Made by a program: the position numbers and the translations under genes
Notes under the pieces: generated by a model
What the model was told of the DNA's origin: nothing
What the model saw: the letters and a program-made list of their open reading frames with translations, nothing else
Database searches by the model: none
Part shown: positions 12,776-24,494 of the stretch, piece after piece
Numbering within the stretch: the first letter of the stretch is position 1
Layout: every line of letters starts with the position of its first letter
Assembly: GCA_030765045.1 (NCBI GenBank)
Contig: CM060967.1
Location: forward strand, 146,955,751 to 147,019,750
Reading direction: 5' to 3'
Source: Tenodera sinensis
Lineage: Eukaryota > Arthropoda > Insecta > Mantodea > Mantidae
Length of the DNA: 64,000 nucleotides

Positions 12776-13837
12776 TTATATTGTCAAAAGATTAACCTTT
12801 TAATTATTTCTTTATTCTTTATAGCCATTATTTACATTCGTGTTATCACCTCAGTCACACAAGTACTACAATTACATTTATTTTTCCTTGCTCTGCACAC
12901 AAATGTTTCAACCAGGATTCAAAACTGGCTAGAAGTTACCACAATACCTAGCAACGCGATGGCAGCCACGGAATACTCCCACACGGAAGCTCGGCATTTA
13001 GGTTGTATAGACGTTCCGTGCCAACGCTACAATATCGTTATTGTTATTGCTGTTGTTTATACAACGAAAACCACTCTCACACTTCATTTCTCCCCACTGA
13101 CCAAATATCATAGATTGAGCTTATTTAAACTATATAAGAAATGTGTACCCAAATTGTTAGCAGATGTACTAATGATTAACCTATTTCTGTATCTATGTTG
13201 TCATTTACTTTGTGTATCAGCACCTGTAACATAACCCCTGAAAAGTGTCTAACTTAGTGACATTAATAAGTATTACTTTAAACTAAGATAATCTTCTGGG
13301 CGATGCGGTTTAATGGTTCGTGAAATTGAAGCTTGTTTTGTTTTCACAAGCTCAAGATGTATTCAGTAATTAGTGTCAGCACATCGTTGCTTCATACGTT
13401 CCCTTGGGGAAGATCGAAATACCCTGTCAAGGACATCTCAAAACAACAGTGTTTTCAGTTTTCACTATTAGAGAATTCCATTAAAAGATTGTGTTATTAC
13501 TGCTCAATGCAATTACTGTTTTGAGATCTGCTCTTGTCGCAAGATCTGGGAAACATTGTTACAAATAAACATTGAAACCTTACCTTTAGATTCTCAACAC
13601 TACGTTTGATACCACTGTTCTTGAATATCCAGTCTTAGTCTGGTTTATTTCTAAGAAAATCGATTAAATTTTGTTGTAAGTACTTCAACATTGTTTAGTG
13701 TTCATCAGAAATTTGCAAATTTACAACCTTGAGCTTTTTTCATTGTCATTTCAGCCTCACCTGCATAAAACTGTCATCTTTGCCTTTTCTTTCTTCCCTC
13801 CTTCGTCCTTTCTGGTTTTGAATGACGGTGTGCCAGA
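12776..13837. other. No recognised gene
   Basis: The right part of a 208-codon plus frame (to 13234) covers this DNA. It is rich in low-complexity hydrophobic residues and histidine, starts inside a decayed repeat and has no identifiable domain. I do not regard it as a gene. Confidence 0.5.
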
Positions 13838-14035
13838 AAAAATTTAATACATTGCTGTCACATGACTTTCTCTACTCCCTCTGTATAAACTATTCTTACG
13901 AATGCTTATTTTTCTATTTAATTCATGTTAATTGACATGAAAATTTGTTCAAACGCTTTATTACACATTTTCCTGTGATTAGGAGAATTCAATTAGCTTA
14001 AAAAGCAATAGTCAAAGCTTTATCAGCTGGTTGTT
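13838..14035 (+). mobile_element. R1 element, diverged 5' fragment
   Basis: Starts with a mutated R1 5' end (TTTAATACATTGCTGTCACATGACTTTCTCTACTC, from about 13841). It continues through the ATTCTTACGAATGCTTATTT and TTAATTGACATGAAAATTTG blocks and then loses similarity. Confidence 0.65.
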
Positions 14036-14809
14036 CTGTGATGACCAGGGCCCAAATGTTTATGACATGTTATAGTTTTTGTTTGTGTTTTTTTCATGGA
14101 AAACAAGCAAAACACGAGTTTTTTAATGACAATTAAAATTATACAATTCTCATTGGCCAGATAGTCATATTTTGGCTTTTTTAATATTCCTTTTCTTGTT
14201 ATTTTTCATATTTAAGTAATATTTTCCCCTAATTTTTGTACTTTTATCACGTTTCTTATATTTTTATTCCAGTTACCATATGTGCTTGTAGTCGTTCCAA
14301 AGATGATTTTTCACATCTCCTTATTCTTGTCTATAATGTTAGGGAGTTCTTTTCCCGTTACAATGTTGCGTATAAATAGAAGATCCTACCTTTTTGAAAA
14401 CTTTAAAATGTATGTAATTTGTTACTGTAATTATTTTTTCTGATCGCCCTTCAAAATGTAACATTTACTTCAGTCTGTGCAGAGCTGAGGGTTAGCTCTG
14501 GATTTAGTAATTAAATAAATTCAAAATGAAACACTAAATTAATATTATATCTATTATTTAAGTGCCAGATTTTTATGGTAGATTTTCAACATTTTAAACA
14601 GCATTAAATATTTGAAGACTTCGAAAATTCACTACATAATTTTAGGCCATATTTATCGTCATATTTTCCAATTTTTTTCGTATATAACTGCTTGAATATT
14701 TCTAACGATTTTAGGTCTTCACATCTGGGCCTTGGTGGTGACTGAAATTCCGTTCTGTTAGCACGAACGGAAGGAAAAAATGAATAACAGTTCTCCAGTT
14801 GAGAAAAAG

Positions 14810-15322
14810 TATGCATGAGCATTGGGAAACTCAAACAAATAACAAGAGATATCTGACGAAGGCTATGGAGTTTAGAATGGCCGAAAGCTCAATATTTTTA
14901 AACCTCACACGGCTGACCGCCCGTGAAACTGTAATAAAGAAATATCTCATAAGTGGTTACTACATAAAAAATTTACTTTATATAACCTGTGTTTTAATGA
15001 GATCTACATTTCTTACAAAAATTGTTTTCTATTTTGTATCATGGTTTAGCAGTTTTTCAAAATCATCCGAGTGAAGGACATTAGAGGCTATTACAGGATA
15101 TACAATCCATTTGTCATGAAAATATCTAAAATGTAAAGACATTTTAATTAAAATCCACAGTGCAATTTTTTAAAAAAGAAATCAAAGATTTTGAAACATT
15201 TTTAATGTAGAGTAATTTGGAATAGTGGGATATTTTGTTTAAATCTTCGTAATGCTATCAAGCACGATATTCAATCAAAATTTCCTCTATGAGATATGTT
15301 GTTCATAGAAAGATGTAGACTA

Positions 15323-15379
<57 letters not shown>

Positions 15380-15515
15380 ACACACACACACACAGACACA
15401 CAGAGCCTTTTCCAAAAATGGTTATTTGGATTTAGGAAGTCTCAAAACATGCAAATATTTCCGGTAAAATCTTGATATCGAATTTCCAGATGGAATGCAA
15501 TACTTAAACATGTAG
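14810..15515 (+). mobile_element. R1 element, diverged copy with (CA)n
   Basis: Lacks the extreme 5' end and begins near the CTCAAACAAATAACAAGAGA block. GAGATCTACATTTCTTACAA (15000), CATTTGTCATGAAAATATCT (15109) and the block TTTCCGGTAAAATCTTGATATCGAATTTCC (15459) place it in R1. It holds a long CA array at the family's usual microsatellite position. The 3' foldback is degenerate. Confidence 0.75.
15325..15402. repeat. (CA)n microsatellite inside R1
   Basis: About 78 bp of CA dinucleotides with three CAGA interruptions. It lies between the part matching the R1 'gagttatgctgtccatag' block and the 'ccttttcCAAAAATGgttat' block, exactly as in the copy at 29.7 kb. Confidence 0.95.
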
Positions 15516-16838
15516 TAAGGAATGTAATAAAAGATTGTAATGGAAAGAATCCCTGAAAATGCCTAATCATGAGAGGTTTTTGTATTAGAAAAAAATTTAT
15601 GTAATGGAATTGAATTTTATCATCGAAAATAGTCATGTTTCGTGGCTTTCTGTTACGAAGCGTCTTGTTCCAGGGAAAACATGAGGAGCTGAACTAAGAA
15701 AAGCGCCTAACTCTTTTATAAAATAATATTAATTTTAGATAGTGAAAGTAAAGGAAGCGCTTTTGGCAATAAATGATACTAATTAAAATAAAACAATTAT
15801 GCCATTGAGTGGTATAAAGTTATAATGTTCCAAAATTATCAACTTGATTTCCTAGTAGATATGAAGATTATTATCCAAGAGATTTGTATTGTTGATGTAA
15901 TGACGTATAATTTGAAGCGGTAATTATGAAATTGAAGAACTAGCCGAAATTTTATCAGCAGCGGAGAGGGTAAAATTAGAATTGCTGCCAAAAGGGTCAA
16001 GTAAAGAGTACGAAATAGCATCTAACAGGTTTCTTCAAGGTTCAAGGTAAGAAACGTACAAACTAATTACACTGAACAAGTGCTGTTAGCATATTTTGAA
16101 GTTAAAGCAAAACATGGGCATATGGCAAAACTGTACTTCAATGTCAAGAACAACAAAGAGATTAATAAATACTACAAACTAATAGCATTCTTAAAATGGA
16201 TGTCTGAAGGTTAGAAGCCGAATTATTCTCATGGCCTTCTTTATGTATAATGTGTTTTTTTTTCCCTAACTCATCATGTTGTCAACACGATGCTAAAAAG
16301 AAACAAGTAACCATCATAGCCGCACTTAATACAAGTCTATAATTTGTCTATAAATATTCACTACTGTCTAAAAATCAGTGCATGACATTCATATTTAAAG
16401 CAGGATGAAATTTCGTGTTTTACTCTTATATTACAAATTATTCACGGGTTAAATAAAATATTTATGCAATGGTGGCATTATACATAGGAAATAAATCATG
16501 AAATATTTTGGCATCATAAGGGAAATCGTCTATGACATTTTTCATTGAAATTCCATTAATTTATCGCTCATGGACCCATACGATGGCCACCAAGTTTTCC
16601 TTATTCGTATAATCGCTTGTGTCAGTCATTCCTTCATTATCTTGCCTTCTAATAATAATCTACAGTCACACTAATCTTAGCATCAACAATGCAGAACACC
16701 AAATCGATAGTCAGATGTTTAAAAATGTTTAGTTGTATCTTAGCCTTGATATGCTAGTCTTTCTATGACCGCGAGAAACAATTGAATAGCTAAAGCAATT
16801 TTAAACTGATAAAGTATTGAAAAAGTCAAGCTAATAAC
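15516..16838. other. AT-rich DNA, no recognised gene
   Basis: Only short frames (up to 64 codons) without known motifs. No tandem or inverted repeat was noticed. Confidence 0.5.
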
Positions 16839-17125
16839 AACGGATATTTCAGAAATGGCTGATGCCACAAACAAAAGTTGCTGTGGGTTTTACATAGTTC
16901 TACACTGTATAGTGTGCATATATTATCGTTTACTAGTTATACGAAACTAAACACAACTTTTTACATATAATTAGGAATTCCAGGCTATTTCCACAAAACC
17001 AAAGTAACACTTTTAATTTGTTATATAATTATGTCATACTTAAATATGTATACTAAGCGTTTTATTCAAAATCGTTACAGCCATTCTTGAGGAAATAAAA
17101 AATATCAAATGATTTCATCAAAAAT
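16839..17125 (+). mobile_element. R1 element, old forward fragment of an inverted pair
   Basis: Strongly diverged. Recognisable by GGATATTTCAGAAATGGCTG (the 'ggaatatctccgaaatggtt' block), TTTACTAGTTATACGAAACT (the 'tttaccagttatgcaaaa' block) and AAAATCGTTACAGCCATTCT. It abuts a reverse copy. Confidence 0.45.
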
Positions 17126-17129
17126 TACT

Positions 17130-17628
17130 AACGATCTTGATTAGAATATCATACGTTTCATGACAAAGGAAATATATATGTTGAATTGTCTGGAAATTGC
17201 CTTTTCATTCCGGATAACTTTTGCTTAGCTGCTAAATCGTAGGAGATGGGAAGAACTCTTAAAACACGGAAAAGTGTACACAATTTATGACAAATACATT
17301 TTTGTAAAGCTAACCATTCTTGGAATATTTTGTTATTAGTTTAAATTTAAAAATACTCATACGTTTCTTTAAGTCGTTATTCATATTTCTTTCTTCTCGT
17401 TATGCAAAGAAAAACTATCATATAGCGGCCAGTTCTTAAAGTTTCGATTATTGCTTAATGCCTGCTGTATTCTCCTATTCACCTTATTTCTACAAGAAAA
17501 TATGCAATAAAACAATTCCTACAAATTATTATCTCGATTAATATGAAGTAGATAGAAGAAAAGGCATCCGTAAGTATATATTGTAAAAGAATGAGCAGAG
17601 AAAGTCATGTGAATGTAACACATCAGAT
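17130..17628 (-). mobile_element. R1 element, subfamily b, 3'-truncated
   Basis: Reverse orientation. The right end is the complement of TCTGATGTGTTACATTCACA. It carries the variant block GCGGCCAGTTCTTAAAG (17427) also found at 20.9 and 58.7 kb, where most copies instead have GAATTTGAAAGCTTTAAAAG. This marks a second, apparently older, subfamily. The 3' foldback is missing. Confidence 0.7.
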
Positions 17629-17744
17629 ATTTTTTTGTAATTTTATACATTAAAATAACACCTAAAATGTTATAATTGAAACTTCCGGTATCGCCCTGAT
17701 GGGTACTGTCAGTATAATTTTAGATTTGACTATACAAGTTAGTT

Positions 17745-17816
17745 ATTGTGATTTTAATAATAATTATTGATAATAACAATGATGATGATGATGGTGATGC
17801 TGATGATGATGAAGAT
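17745..17816. repeat. AT-rich and (GAT)n low-complexity tract
   Basis: TTTTAATAATAATTATTGAT is followed by GAT-rich triplets (17781-17812) with GGT and GCT variants. Poly-Asp and poly-Ser frames on the two strands come from this tract. Confidence 0.75.
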
Positions 17817-18620
17817 AAATACAACATAATCATCAGTAATAGTAGGTACCTACCTATGGCTGAAGAGACATTACAACACTTGCACCCAAACCAAAATAAG
17901 TTCCGAAAGTTACTAAAAGGATTCATAACTTTATCGTGTTTCAAAACACTTCATTTCGTAGTTTTTGATAAGAAGCATTGTGGGTTATAGAAATTCACGG
18001 ACTCTTAAACACTGTGCAAAATGAACACGCACTATTCACCTGTTTGCTACAATATTCCCTACGTGTAAGTTACACAGTACTGTTAAGGAAATAGGAACAA
18101 TTATTACGTACCTGCGCCAAATTGAAGTGCCAACCAGGAAGGACATGTGGGAGATGATAGAGAAGGCGGACGTGACACCGTGAGCTGGTATGTAAACAAA
18201 CCTACTTTGGCAGGAACTAAGTCGCCCTACAAGCAGTGTTCATGCAGAATTCCGCAATTGCACGTGTTACAGTTTGTGAACTATGCTCCATCTGTCCGTC
18301 GTTGGAAGAACCATCATTGTCATGTTTATGCTGTCTAAATCGTGTTGTTCATAACCATGTTATCAGAGACATGAACGACATGTGGGAAAATATAAAAAGC
18401 TAAATGCTCAAAAGAATTAATTTGTCTCACTAACAAAATGATCAATGCTCTCCCTTCTAAGATAAGGAAAAGAATAATTTTTATTTGTAAACTTAAAAGA
18501 TCACTGTGATGTTAATACAGGGGAAATAATTCTAAAATCAATGTGAATGTTTTAATTAGTGTATGTCATGCTCGAGTCTATCCATACAATGTATGGCAAC
18601 AATTAGTAAATTATCTATCT
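17817..18620. other. No recognised gene
   Basis: Short frames only (up to 80 codons) and none has a family signature. A weak TTGGCAGGAACTAAGTCG stretch near 18207 resembles nothing I can name. Confidence 0.45.
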
Positions 18621-18635
18621 ATTCATCACCAACCA

Positions 18636-18775
18636 ACCATCCGTCCATCCTTCTATGTCTGTCCCTTCGTACGTCGTCTAACCATCCGTCCGTCCGTCCA
18701 TCCGTCCATCCCTGTATCCATCCCTCTATCCGTCTATCCATCGGTCTATGTCTGTCCGTGTATCTATCAATCTCA
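18636..18775. repeat. Imperfect (CCAT/CCGT)n tetranucleotide repeat
   Basis: CCATCCGTCCATCC-type tetranucleotides with TCTATGTCTGTCC interruptions across about 140 bp. The periodicity creates overlapping Pro/Ser-rich and Asp/Arg-rich frames on both strands. Confidence 0.85.
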
Positions 18776-19860
18776 TCCATTATTAGAACCAGGATTGGCA
18801 TGTATAATTAAGTAGTAAAATGCCCACGCAAATATGCAAAAATATGTATTATTATGAGCAAAAACAAATGAACAAACATAAAATTAGTTTCTTGTTTTGT
18901 GGGTAGACTCTTCTCCTACCAATCCAAGTAAAAACCCTTGCATCTTGCTAACGCTAGCGCAGGTTCTGTGGTTTCGAAATTTAACCCGGGGTTTAACAAA
19001 GGTGTGTGTATGAACTGTTACAGACTCTGTCCATCTCAGCTACCCTGAAAGTATGGATTTGACGTTAATCTTGGTCATTTTATACATTTCTTTGCCCATG
19101 CTCCCCTCACCCCATGCTGATGGATTCTGAAATTGGTCTTGAATGGAATCAGATGTTTACATTCATCTCAGTTTGCCAGAATTACAGTTGAACGCTATAG
19201 AATGTCTGGACGAGCTTTGAAAACATGCATCTCTGAATATAGATAATGATGTAGTTATATTACTTCAAAATATCAAACGGGTATGTATTCTAACTCCAGT
19301 ATGAATGTAATTTTGCACGCAAAACTTAATGTTGAACTTGAAGGCAAATTAGCACTGTGACGTGCACCGCTGTGAGGAAAATGAAAACAGTACTGTTGCC
19401 ACTGAATGGCATTTCACCAAAAGCATTGTTACTCTGAGCATGTCTTCAACAACTAAGCCAAGAATTCCTTCATGAACTTGAAAAATGGCCACTATTGTTC
19501 CTTCCATCTTCTTGTAAGTCTTCCTGTATTCCAGTTGTGCTTTGATTTATTATCATATCCTGCTTAAGGTATCTACATTAATTATAATTGTGGAATTGCT
19601 AAATTACTAAACACGTTATTAGCTTAAAAAACTACTTTTATTTTTTATTTTCTCGTCCACAGTAGCCAGAGAAGGTGAGGCATTTCACCCAAAAATTCGA
19701 TCTCGAGATTTAATTATAAATGTACGTTTTGAGATCATCTAAGTTCAAAAAGAAGCACGTTTAGCAAAATGTTCATTTATTTATGCCAACATACTGCTGG
19801 TGTTTTTAAACAAACAACCGTAAGTGGGCAATTGGTTAGAGAATTCAATGTCATACTGGC
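18776..19860. other. No recognised gene
   Basis: Unremarkable AT-rich DNA. A slightly more GC-rich part at 18895-19200 (AACCCGGGGTTTAAC, 18983) has no coding or SINE signature that I can support. Confidence 0.45.
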
Positions 19861-19861
19861 A

Positions 19862-20010
19862 ATTTTGTCACAGTAGCTCTGTGGTTAGAGCAGCCGCGCG
19901 TTAAGCGGAAGATCTGTTGTTCAAATCCCGGCTGTGGCATTGAATTTTCCAGTTCCAATGCTACCTCTCAAAATGTTCATTGTGTCTACAACGCATCGCA
20001 TACATACACG
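19862..20010 (+). mobile_element. tRNA-derived SINE head (SINE-G)
   Basis: From about 19866 the sequence folds like a tRNA. A 7-bp acceptor stem (GTCACAG with CTGTGGC), a D arm closed by GCTC/GAGC and an anticodon arm CCGC/GCGG are visible. The B box is GTTCAAATCCC. The loop GCGTTAA would give a GTT (Asn) anticodon, but base 33 is C rather than T and the T stem hardly pairs. It is therefore a degenerate tRNA-like SINE head, not a tRNA gene. The body runs into a tandem array. Confidence 0.65.
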
Positions 20011-20011
20011 T

Positions 20012-20520
20012 GGTTTTCTCTGCTTTTCTTTCATGTAACACGTTCACATGTTCTTCTGTACTTGCTATTCAAAATGCAGTTCATACTATTTTCTATACGA
20101 TTGAAATATAAATTAGTGTTACATTCACATCATTTTCTTAACACACTTTCCTTTCACGTAACACATTCAACTGTATTTCGCTTCTCATCTAGAAATAATT
20201 CATACAATTTTATATATTGTCAAAATAGAAATGCAACGTATGACATTCGTGTTTTCTCTATTCACCTTTTTTACGTAACACATTCACATGTCCTTCTCTA
20301 CTTGCCCTTCAAGACAATTATAATTTTCTACATGTTTGGAACAGAAATGCAACCTATTACATTCTCACAGTTTTCTTTACTCTCTTTTCTCTTATATAAC
20401 ACATTCACATGTATTTCTCTTCTCACTCTTCTACAAAAAATGCATACACTTTCCTTTATTATCGAAATAGAATTGCAATGTATTACATTCACACGGTTTT
20501 CTCTACTCGCTTTTCTTCCT
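20012..20520. repeat. ~120-bp tandem repeat, about four units
   Basis: The marker CATTCACATG or a close variant recurs at 20041, 20164, 20281 and 20402, giving spacings of 123, 117 and 121 bp. Each unit also has a GAAATGCAACgTATtACATTC-like block and a TTTTCTCTACTCgCTTTTCT-like block. The 159-codon plus frame (20062-20541) is kept open by the near-multiple-of-three period, is itself repetitive and contains no known domain. Confidence 0.85.
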
Positions 20521-20799
20521 GTGATAGTTGTGGTTGTTTAACAGTGCTTTTTCATAGTGTCTTGCTGGTATTTTTTCTTTGTTTATTTAGTTGATTCTTT
20601 ACTCCCTATAGTATCCTAAGAAGCTCAATTAAATATTTGTTTCAGTGGTTAAGTAATAGTTTTAAATGTCGCCAAAGAAACAAAAGCTATTAGGTAAGTG
20701 CAAACTAAGTCCGAAAGTTTTAGGGATAAATCGTCAAACCACAGACAACAACGCCGGATATTTCAGCTATGATAAATAAATGTTTTTGTCCACATAACG

Positions 20800-21130
20800 A
20801 TTTCCGATATATTTCTTGTTATTTATTTGAGGTTTCAAACACATACTTTTTTCGAATAAGAATTTGTTATTGGTTTTCCGTATGTCCTGGCCCTCCAAAG
20901 AGTAGAATTTCAATGTAATCACAACGACCAGTTCTTAAAAGATTTGACTGTCGCTTAAGCCTACTGTATACCTATTCTCCTGTACCCATTGTACCTACAA
21001 GGAAATGCACAATAAAACCATTTTTACAAATGTATATCTCGATTAACATATAGTAGATAGAAGAATAAAAAGATTTTGTAAGAATAATTTGAAGATGAGG
21101 TAGAGAAAGTAATGTGAATGACATATTTTT
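20800..21130 (-). mobile_element. R1 element, subfamily b, truncated
   Basis: Reverse orientation. It has the block ATTTCCGATATATTTCTTGT, the subfamily b block GACCAGTTCTTAAAAGATTT (20928) and the 5' terminal region with gaggtagagaaagtaatgtg (21090). The outermost 5' bases are eroded. Confidence 0.7.
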
Positions 21131-21284
21131 TTAATATCCTGGTGTTTCCATAATAACCCATAGCTTAACTCTATTTACTTGGTTGTATGTAGATAGGTCA
21201 AGAGTCTATGAGTCCCAATTCTAACCAGTCTGCAATATATCAGTTATTTATACACAAGATAACTTCCCTATTTGGGTCGCTTTT

Positions 21285-21600
21285 ATCTACATTCTGGAGG
21301 TCCTGGGTTCGATTCGCGGTTATCGACCAGTCTGACCAAAGGTCATTAGGCGAATGCTGGGTTTGCTGGTTATCTTTTCGCGACTTCCCTACCTCCATTT
21401 CATGGAAGGTGAACCATTATTCAACCAGTCTTACCGGCTTGAAAATGTCGACGGAGCTAATGTGGCCCTGTTGCATAGTGGAATTTGCGCTCTGTAACTG
21501 CTGTTCTCGGCGTAGAAGCTGCGATGTGGTCGTCTGTTCTCGCAGGGGGTCGTTTCGTAACCTATCAGGCTATCCGTCTGTACTCTACCTCTGCCTCTAT
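21285..21600 (+). mobile_element. SINE-A copy, 5'-truncated
   Basis: The B box GGGTTCGATTCGCGG is at 21304-21318, but the A box region is missing. The body has the family block TCATTAGGCGAATGCTGGG and a GC-rich part resembling 3400-3490. It ends in a TATG/TG microsatellite that may have grown from its tail. Confidence 0.65.
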
Positions 21601-21683
21601 GTATGTAATGTATGTATGTATGTATGTGTGTGTGTGCGTGTGTGCGTGTGTGCGTGCGTGTGTGTGTTGTGTGTGTGTGTGTC
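21598..21683. repeat. (TATG)n and (TG)n microsatellite
   Basis: TATGTATG units are followed by TGTGTGCG-type dinucleotides, about 85 bp in total, directly after a SINE body. Frames of 82-84 codons across it are repeat translations. Confidence 0.9.
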
Positions 21684-21689
21684 ATCCAT

Positions 21690-22105
21690 ACAATATGTTC
21701 TACATTACATGGTTTTCGAAGGTGACAATTTAATATCAGTTCGGTAAATTATCCAGTATTTCCTAAATTCTTCTGTCACTGTCCTCTTTCTTGCTCATTA
21801 TTCCTTCTATGGCAACTGTCAGAAAACCATCTATTTTTAATGCATGATATGCATCTATTTGTATGTAACATCGAAAAATGAATAAACATGTGTAACAAAA
21901 TAAAAAAATCTAAAAAGGGCCATGTAAAGTTTAATATGGTTTATTCCTTCTTCATATTGAAATTTCAAGTTATCTCGCCATTAATTTGACTGCAACAATA
22001 TTTTAAAGTGGAGACGAATACTGTAACCACTCTAAATTTCGGATGTACAAATAATACATATTTAGTGCAGCCTTTTCATAAACGTATTTAGTACTAAGCA
22101 GGTTT
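21690..22105. other. AT-rich DNA, no recognised gene
   Basis: Nothing identifiable between the SINE with its TG tract and the CT microsatellite. Confidence 0.45.
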
Positions 22106-22122
22106 CTCTCTCTCACTCTCTC

Positions 22123-22158
<36 letters not shown>
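22106..22158. repeat. (CT)n microsatellite
   Basis: CT dinucleotides with three CACT interruptions, about 53 bp. Confidence 0.95.
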
Positions 22159-22160
<2 letters not shown>

Positions 22161-22380
22161 GGAGATTCTTATCAATTTGTAATAACTTCTTATTTGTTGG
22201 ATTTTCTTCTTTTTTATTTGTAACGACCAGTATACTGAGCTAAACGAACTTAGGAAACATTCTTAGAATATAAATAGCTCTTTGAAAGCCCATTATAAAT
22301 TAATATGCCTGTAAAAATTCTGTGAGGCTCGTATGTTCAAGTAGATATCATGTCATAATATTAAGAGCTGACTGATATCG

Positions 22381-22440
22381 AAGGCCAGTGTTCTAGAAGC
22401 TTTGAGCTCTGGCGTCTCGAAATCTAGGACAACTGGCCTT
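22381..22440. other. 60-nt foldback, possible small-RNA hairpin
   Basis: The two ends are complementary: AAGGCCAGT pairs with ACTGGCCTT (9 bp). After a small bulge TTCTAGA pairs with TCTAGGA (with a G-T wobble), and then TTTGAG pairs with CTCGAA. This gives about 22 paired bases and a loop of roughly 10. The fold stops exactly at these limits. It has the size of a short precursor hairpin, but I have no evidence of transcription, and an old mobile-element foldback would look the same. Confidence 0.4.
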
Positions 22441-22724
22441 GCTCGACTGCACCTCTCTAATGGACTTCAAGGAATACAAATTGCGGAAGTATTACTGAAC
22501 TATACTTAAGAAATAACACTTTAAATTCTAAGAATATCATCCATGTGGGTTCATAAACAGGAGCCATCTAAAATGGTTCATTAATTGTATGCTCTAAAGA
22601 ATAAGATACTAAATCAATTATTTTTCCAGCATAGTTCAATTCACAATCCGTTTAGTACACAGCTATTATCTGGCTCATTTTTGCTATCTGTTTGATTTGC
22701 AAGAGAATAATTCTAAGTGATTCT

Positions 22725-22925
22725 TGGCGGCCTGGGCTCAATTCCAGGGAGTGTAAGTGGGATATGCAGTGGACATCTGGACTTGTTTTCTCCAGTTACT
22801 CCACCTTCATTCATTACATAATTTCTCCATAATCATCGTTCACTAATTCTCCGATTGCTAATTCCCTTCATTTCATCCCCCCTGATCTTTCAGGCCTGCA
22901 GGACCTGGCTGGATGGTTTTGGAGG
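22725..22925 (+). mobile_element. Probable SINE, 5'-truncated
   Basis: The B box-like GGGCTCAATTCCAGG is at 22735, followed by a body with CTCCAGTTACTCCACCTTCA and a GC-rich end. The layout resembles the other tRNA-SINEs here, but the A box is not visible. Confidence 0.45.
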
Positions 22926-22929
22926 CCCC

Positions 22930-24490
22930 TGCGCCTCCATATGTTAAGTATTCAAAATAAATGTTGGAACCCACGTCCATTGCAATTAACACAAAAAATG
23001 CATCGGCGTGCCCTATTCCGCCGCACTCTCGCAAAGACACCAGCATTTTCTCTGGTTTGAAAGTTTCTCGGTCTAATTTTGAATAGTAAAGCTGTAATTA
23101 CCTGTAAACAATGAGATATTTGTGTTTTGTTTATGTGTTCTGTGTTTGTTTCTTGGATTAAGATTGTCTGCCTTACTGAGATAAATGCAATTCTAATTTG
23201 CATTGTTGATTTTGTTGTAAATACTTAAACTCGGTGGGAAGCAGTAATCTATGACATTAACTCGTCTAGCGCTTAAACGAAGCACCGCAGCAAAAAGCTT
23301 TCCTTAACAAAAAGGCCAGTAGAATGCCTCCCGAAACAGCGGGGAAGGTATAAGTGCAAGTGGGTAATACGAAGTCTTCGTGACGCACAGGGAGGGTGAA
23401 CTTAAGTTTGAACAGGGTATGATAAGCCAAGCCATTTGTCATGTATTTTAAAGTACAATAACAATTACTTGTTTTTAAATGGCTCAAGTGCCCTGGAATA
23501 ACCCTCAGCTAGTCCGACGAGCCTTTTCGATTCGAATGTTACTACATTATGACTGACGGTGTTGGTCGTGGTGGGCGTGGAGCAGGAATTGCAAGGAAGT
23601 GGAGAAAGTAAAAGAGAAGCGATCCGGGTTTTCCAGCCCTTTGTTATATCCGGGCCATAAAACCCGCTATGTATTTTCTCTCAAATGAATCATATCCCTA
23701 AGGCACAAAGTCAGGAAGGGGCTAATTTTGAGGAAATCTATTGTAGCCAAACATCTGCAAATTTGCTCTCTCATGCTTTTATTTCCAAAAAGGAAGTGCA
23801 CTCAAAAGATTCCCACAAGTCACTGTGATCGTAAAGGCGAACGGTTGTATTGTTGATCAGCTGTCTTCTTATACCAACCTTGAAGATGTCATCCTGGAAT
23901 CACTCTCGCTGGAAAATGCGGGTAATTGGAGATGGTCACGGAGTCTGACTTTCCTCAAGTAATCCCCATCTTAAAAGTCATTGCCAGTGAAGCTGAAATA
24001 CGGGTTTAATAACAAGTTACAATACTCAGGGAAGTGAATATGAATGTAAATCTTAAAAAGAAAGTGTTTGTTGTTTTCACAAGACTTTCTTTACTCACTC
24101 TTCCAAAAACGATCCTTATAAAGGCTTATCCTTCTGTCTATGTATTTCTTCATAACACAGCTAAACATTCATTACCCATTTATGCATTTCATTGTGGAGA
24201 TATGACTGCGACTACACTCTAATAATAGAAAATCAAACCCCATATATTGTTATAATAATGAAGAATATAAACTGACTGCACGATGTAGCTAATTTGTGTT
24301 ACTAATGATAACATGGATCGTAAGTTGATAATCCCTCATCTAATCTGGTTGTTGGGCAAACCGAGACATCTTGTTGCTGAAATGAAAACAAAAAAGCTTT
24401 AGTGTGGGAGTAAAACCATTTCAATATAAACATTTATTTTGATGCGTTTATGAAAAATAAATAATATTTACAGTGTCAATTAAGAAGTTA
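22930..24490. other. No recognised gene
   Basis: A mixed-composition stretch. 23220-23950 is somewhat more GC-rich than its surroundings, with frames up to 83 codons but no domain or splice structure I can support. Around 24070-24130, ACAAGACTTTCTTTACTCAC and the following CTTATC block faintly recall the R1 5' end. Confidence 0.45.
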
Positions 24491-24494
24491 CATA

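Noticed and set aside
12608..13234. 208-codon plus-strand frame
   Set aside because: It starts within a decayed R1 copy, crosses the CACACAGACAC tract and has no domain or plausible codon pattern.
19866..19938. Functional tRNA-Asn gene
   Set aside because: The acceptor and D arms pair, but the T stem does not and the base before the anticodon is C instead of T. SINE-type sequence continues downstream.
20062..20541. 159-codon frame as a real gene
   Set aside because: It is a by-product of the ~120-bp tandem repeat, with the same peptide phrases recurring every ~40 residues.
21208..21747. 179-codon frame
   Set aside because: It consists of SINE-A sequence followed by a TATG/TG microsatellite.
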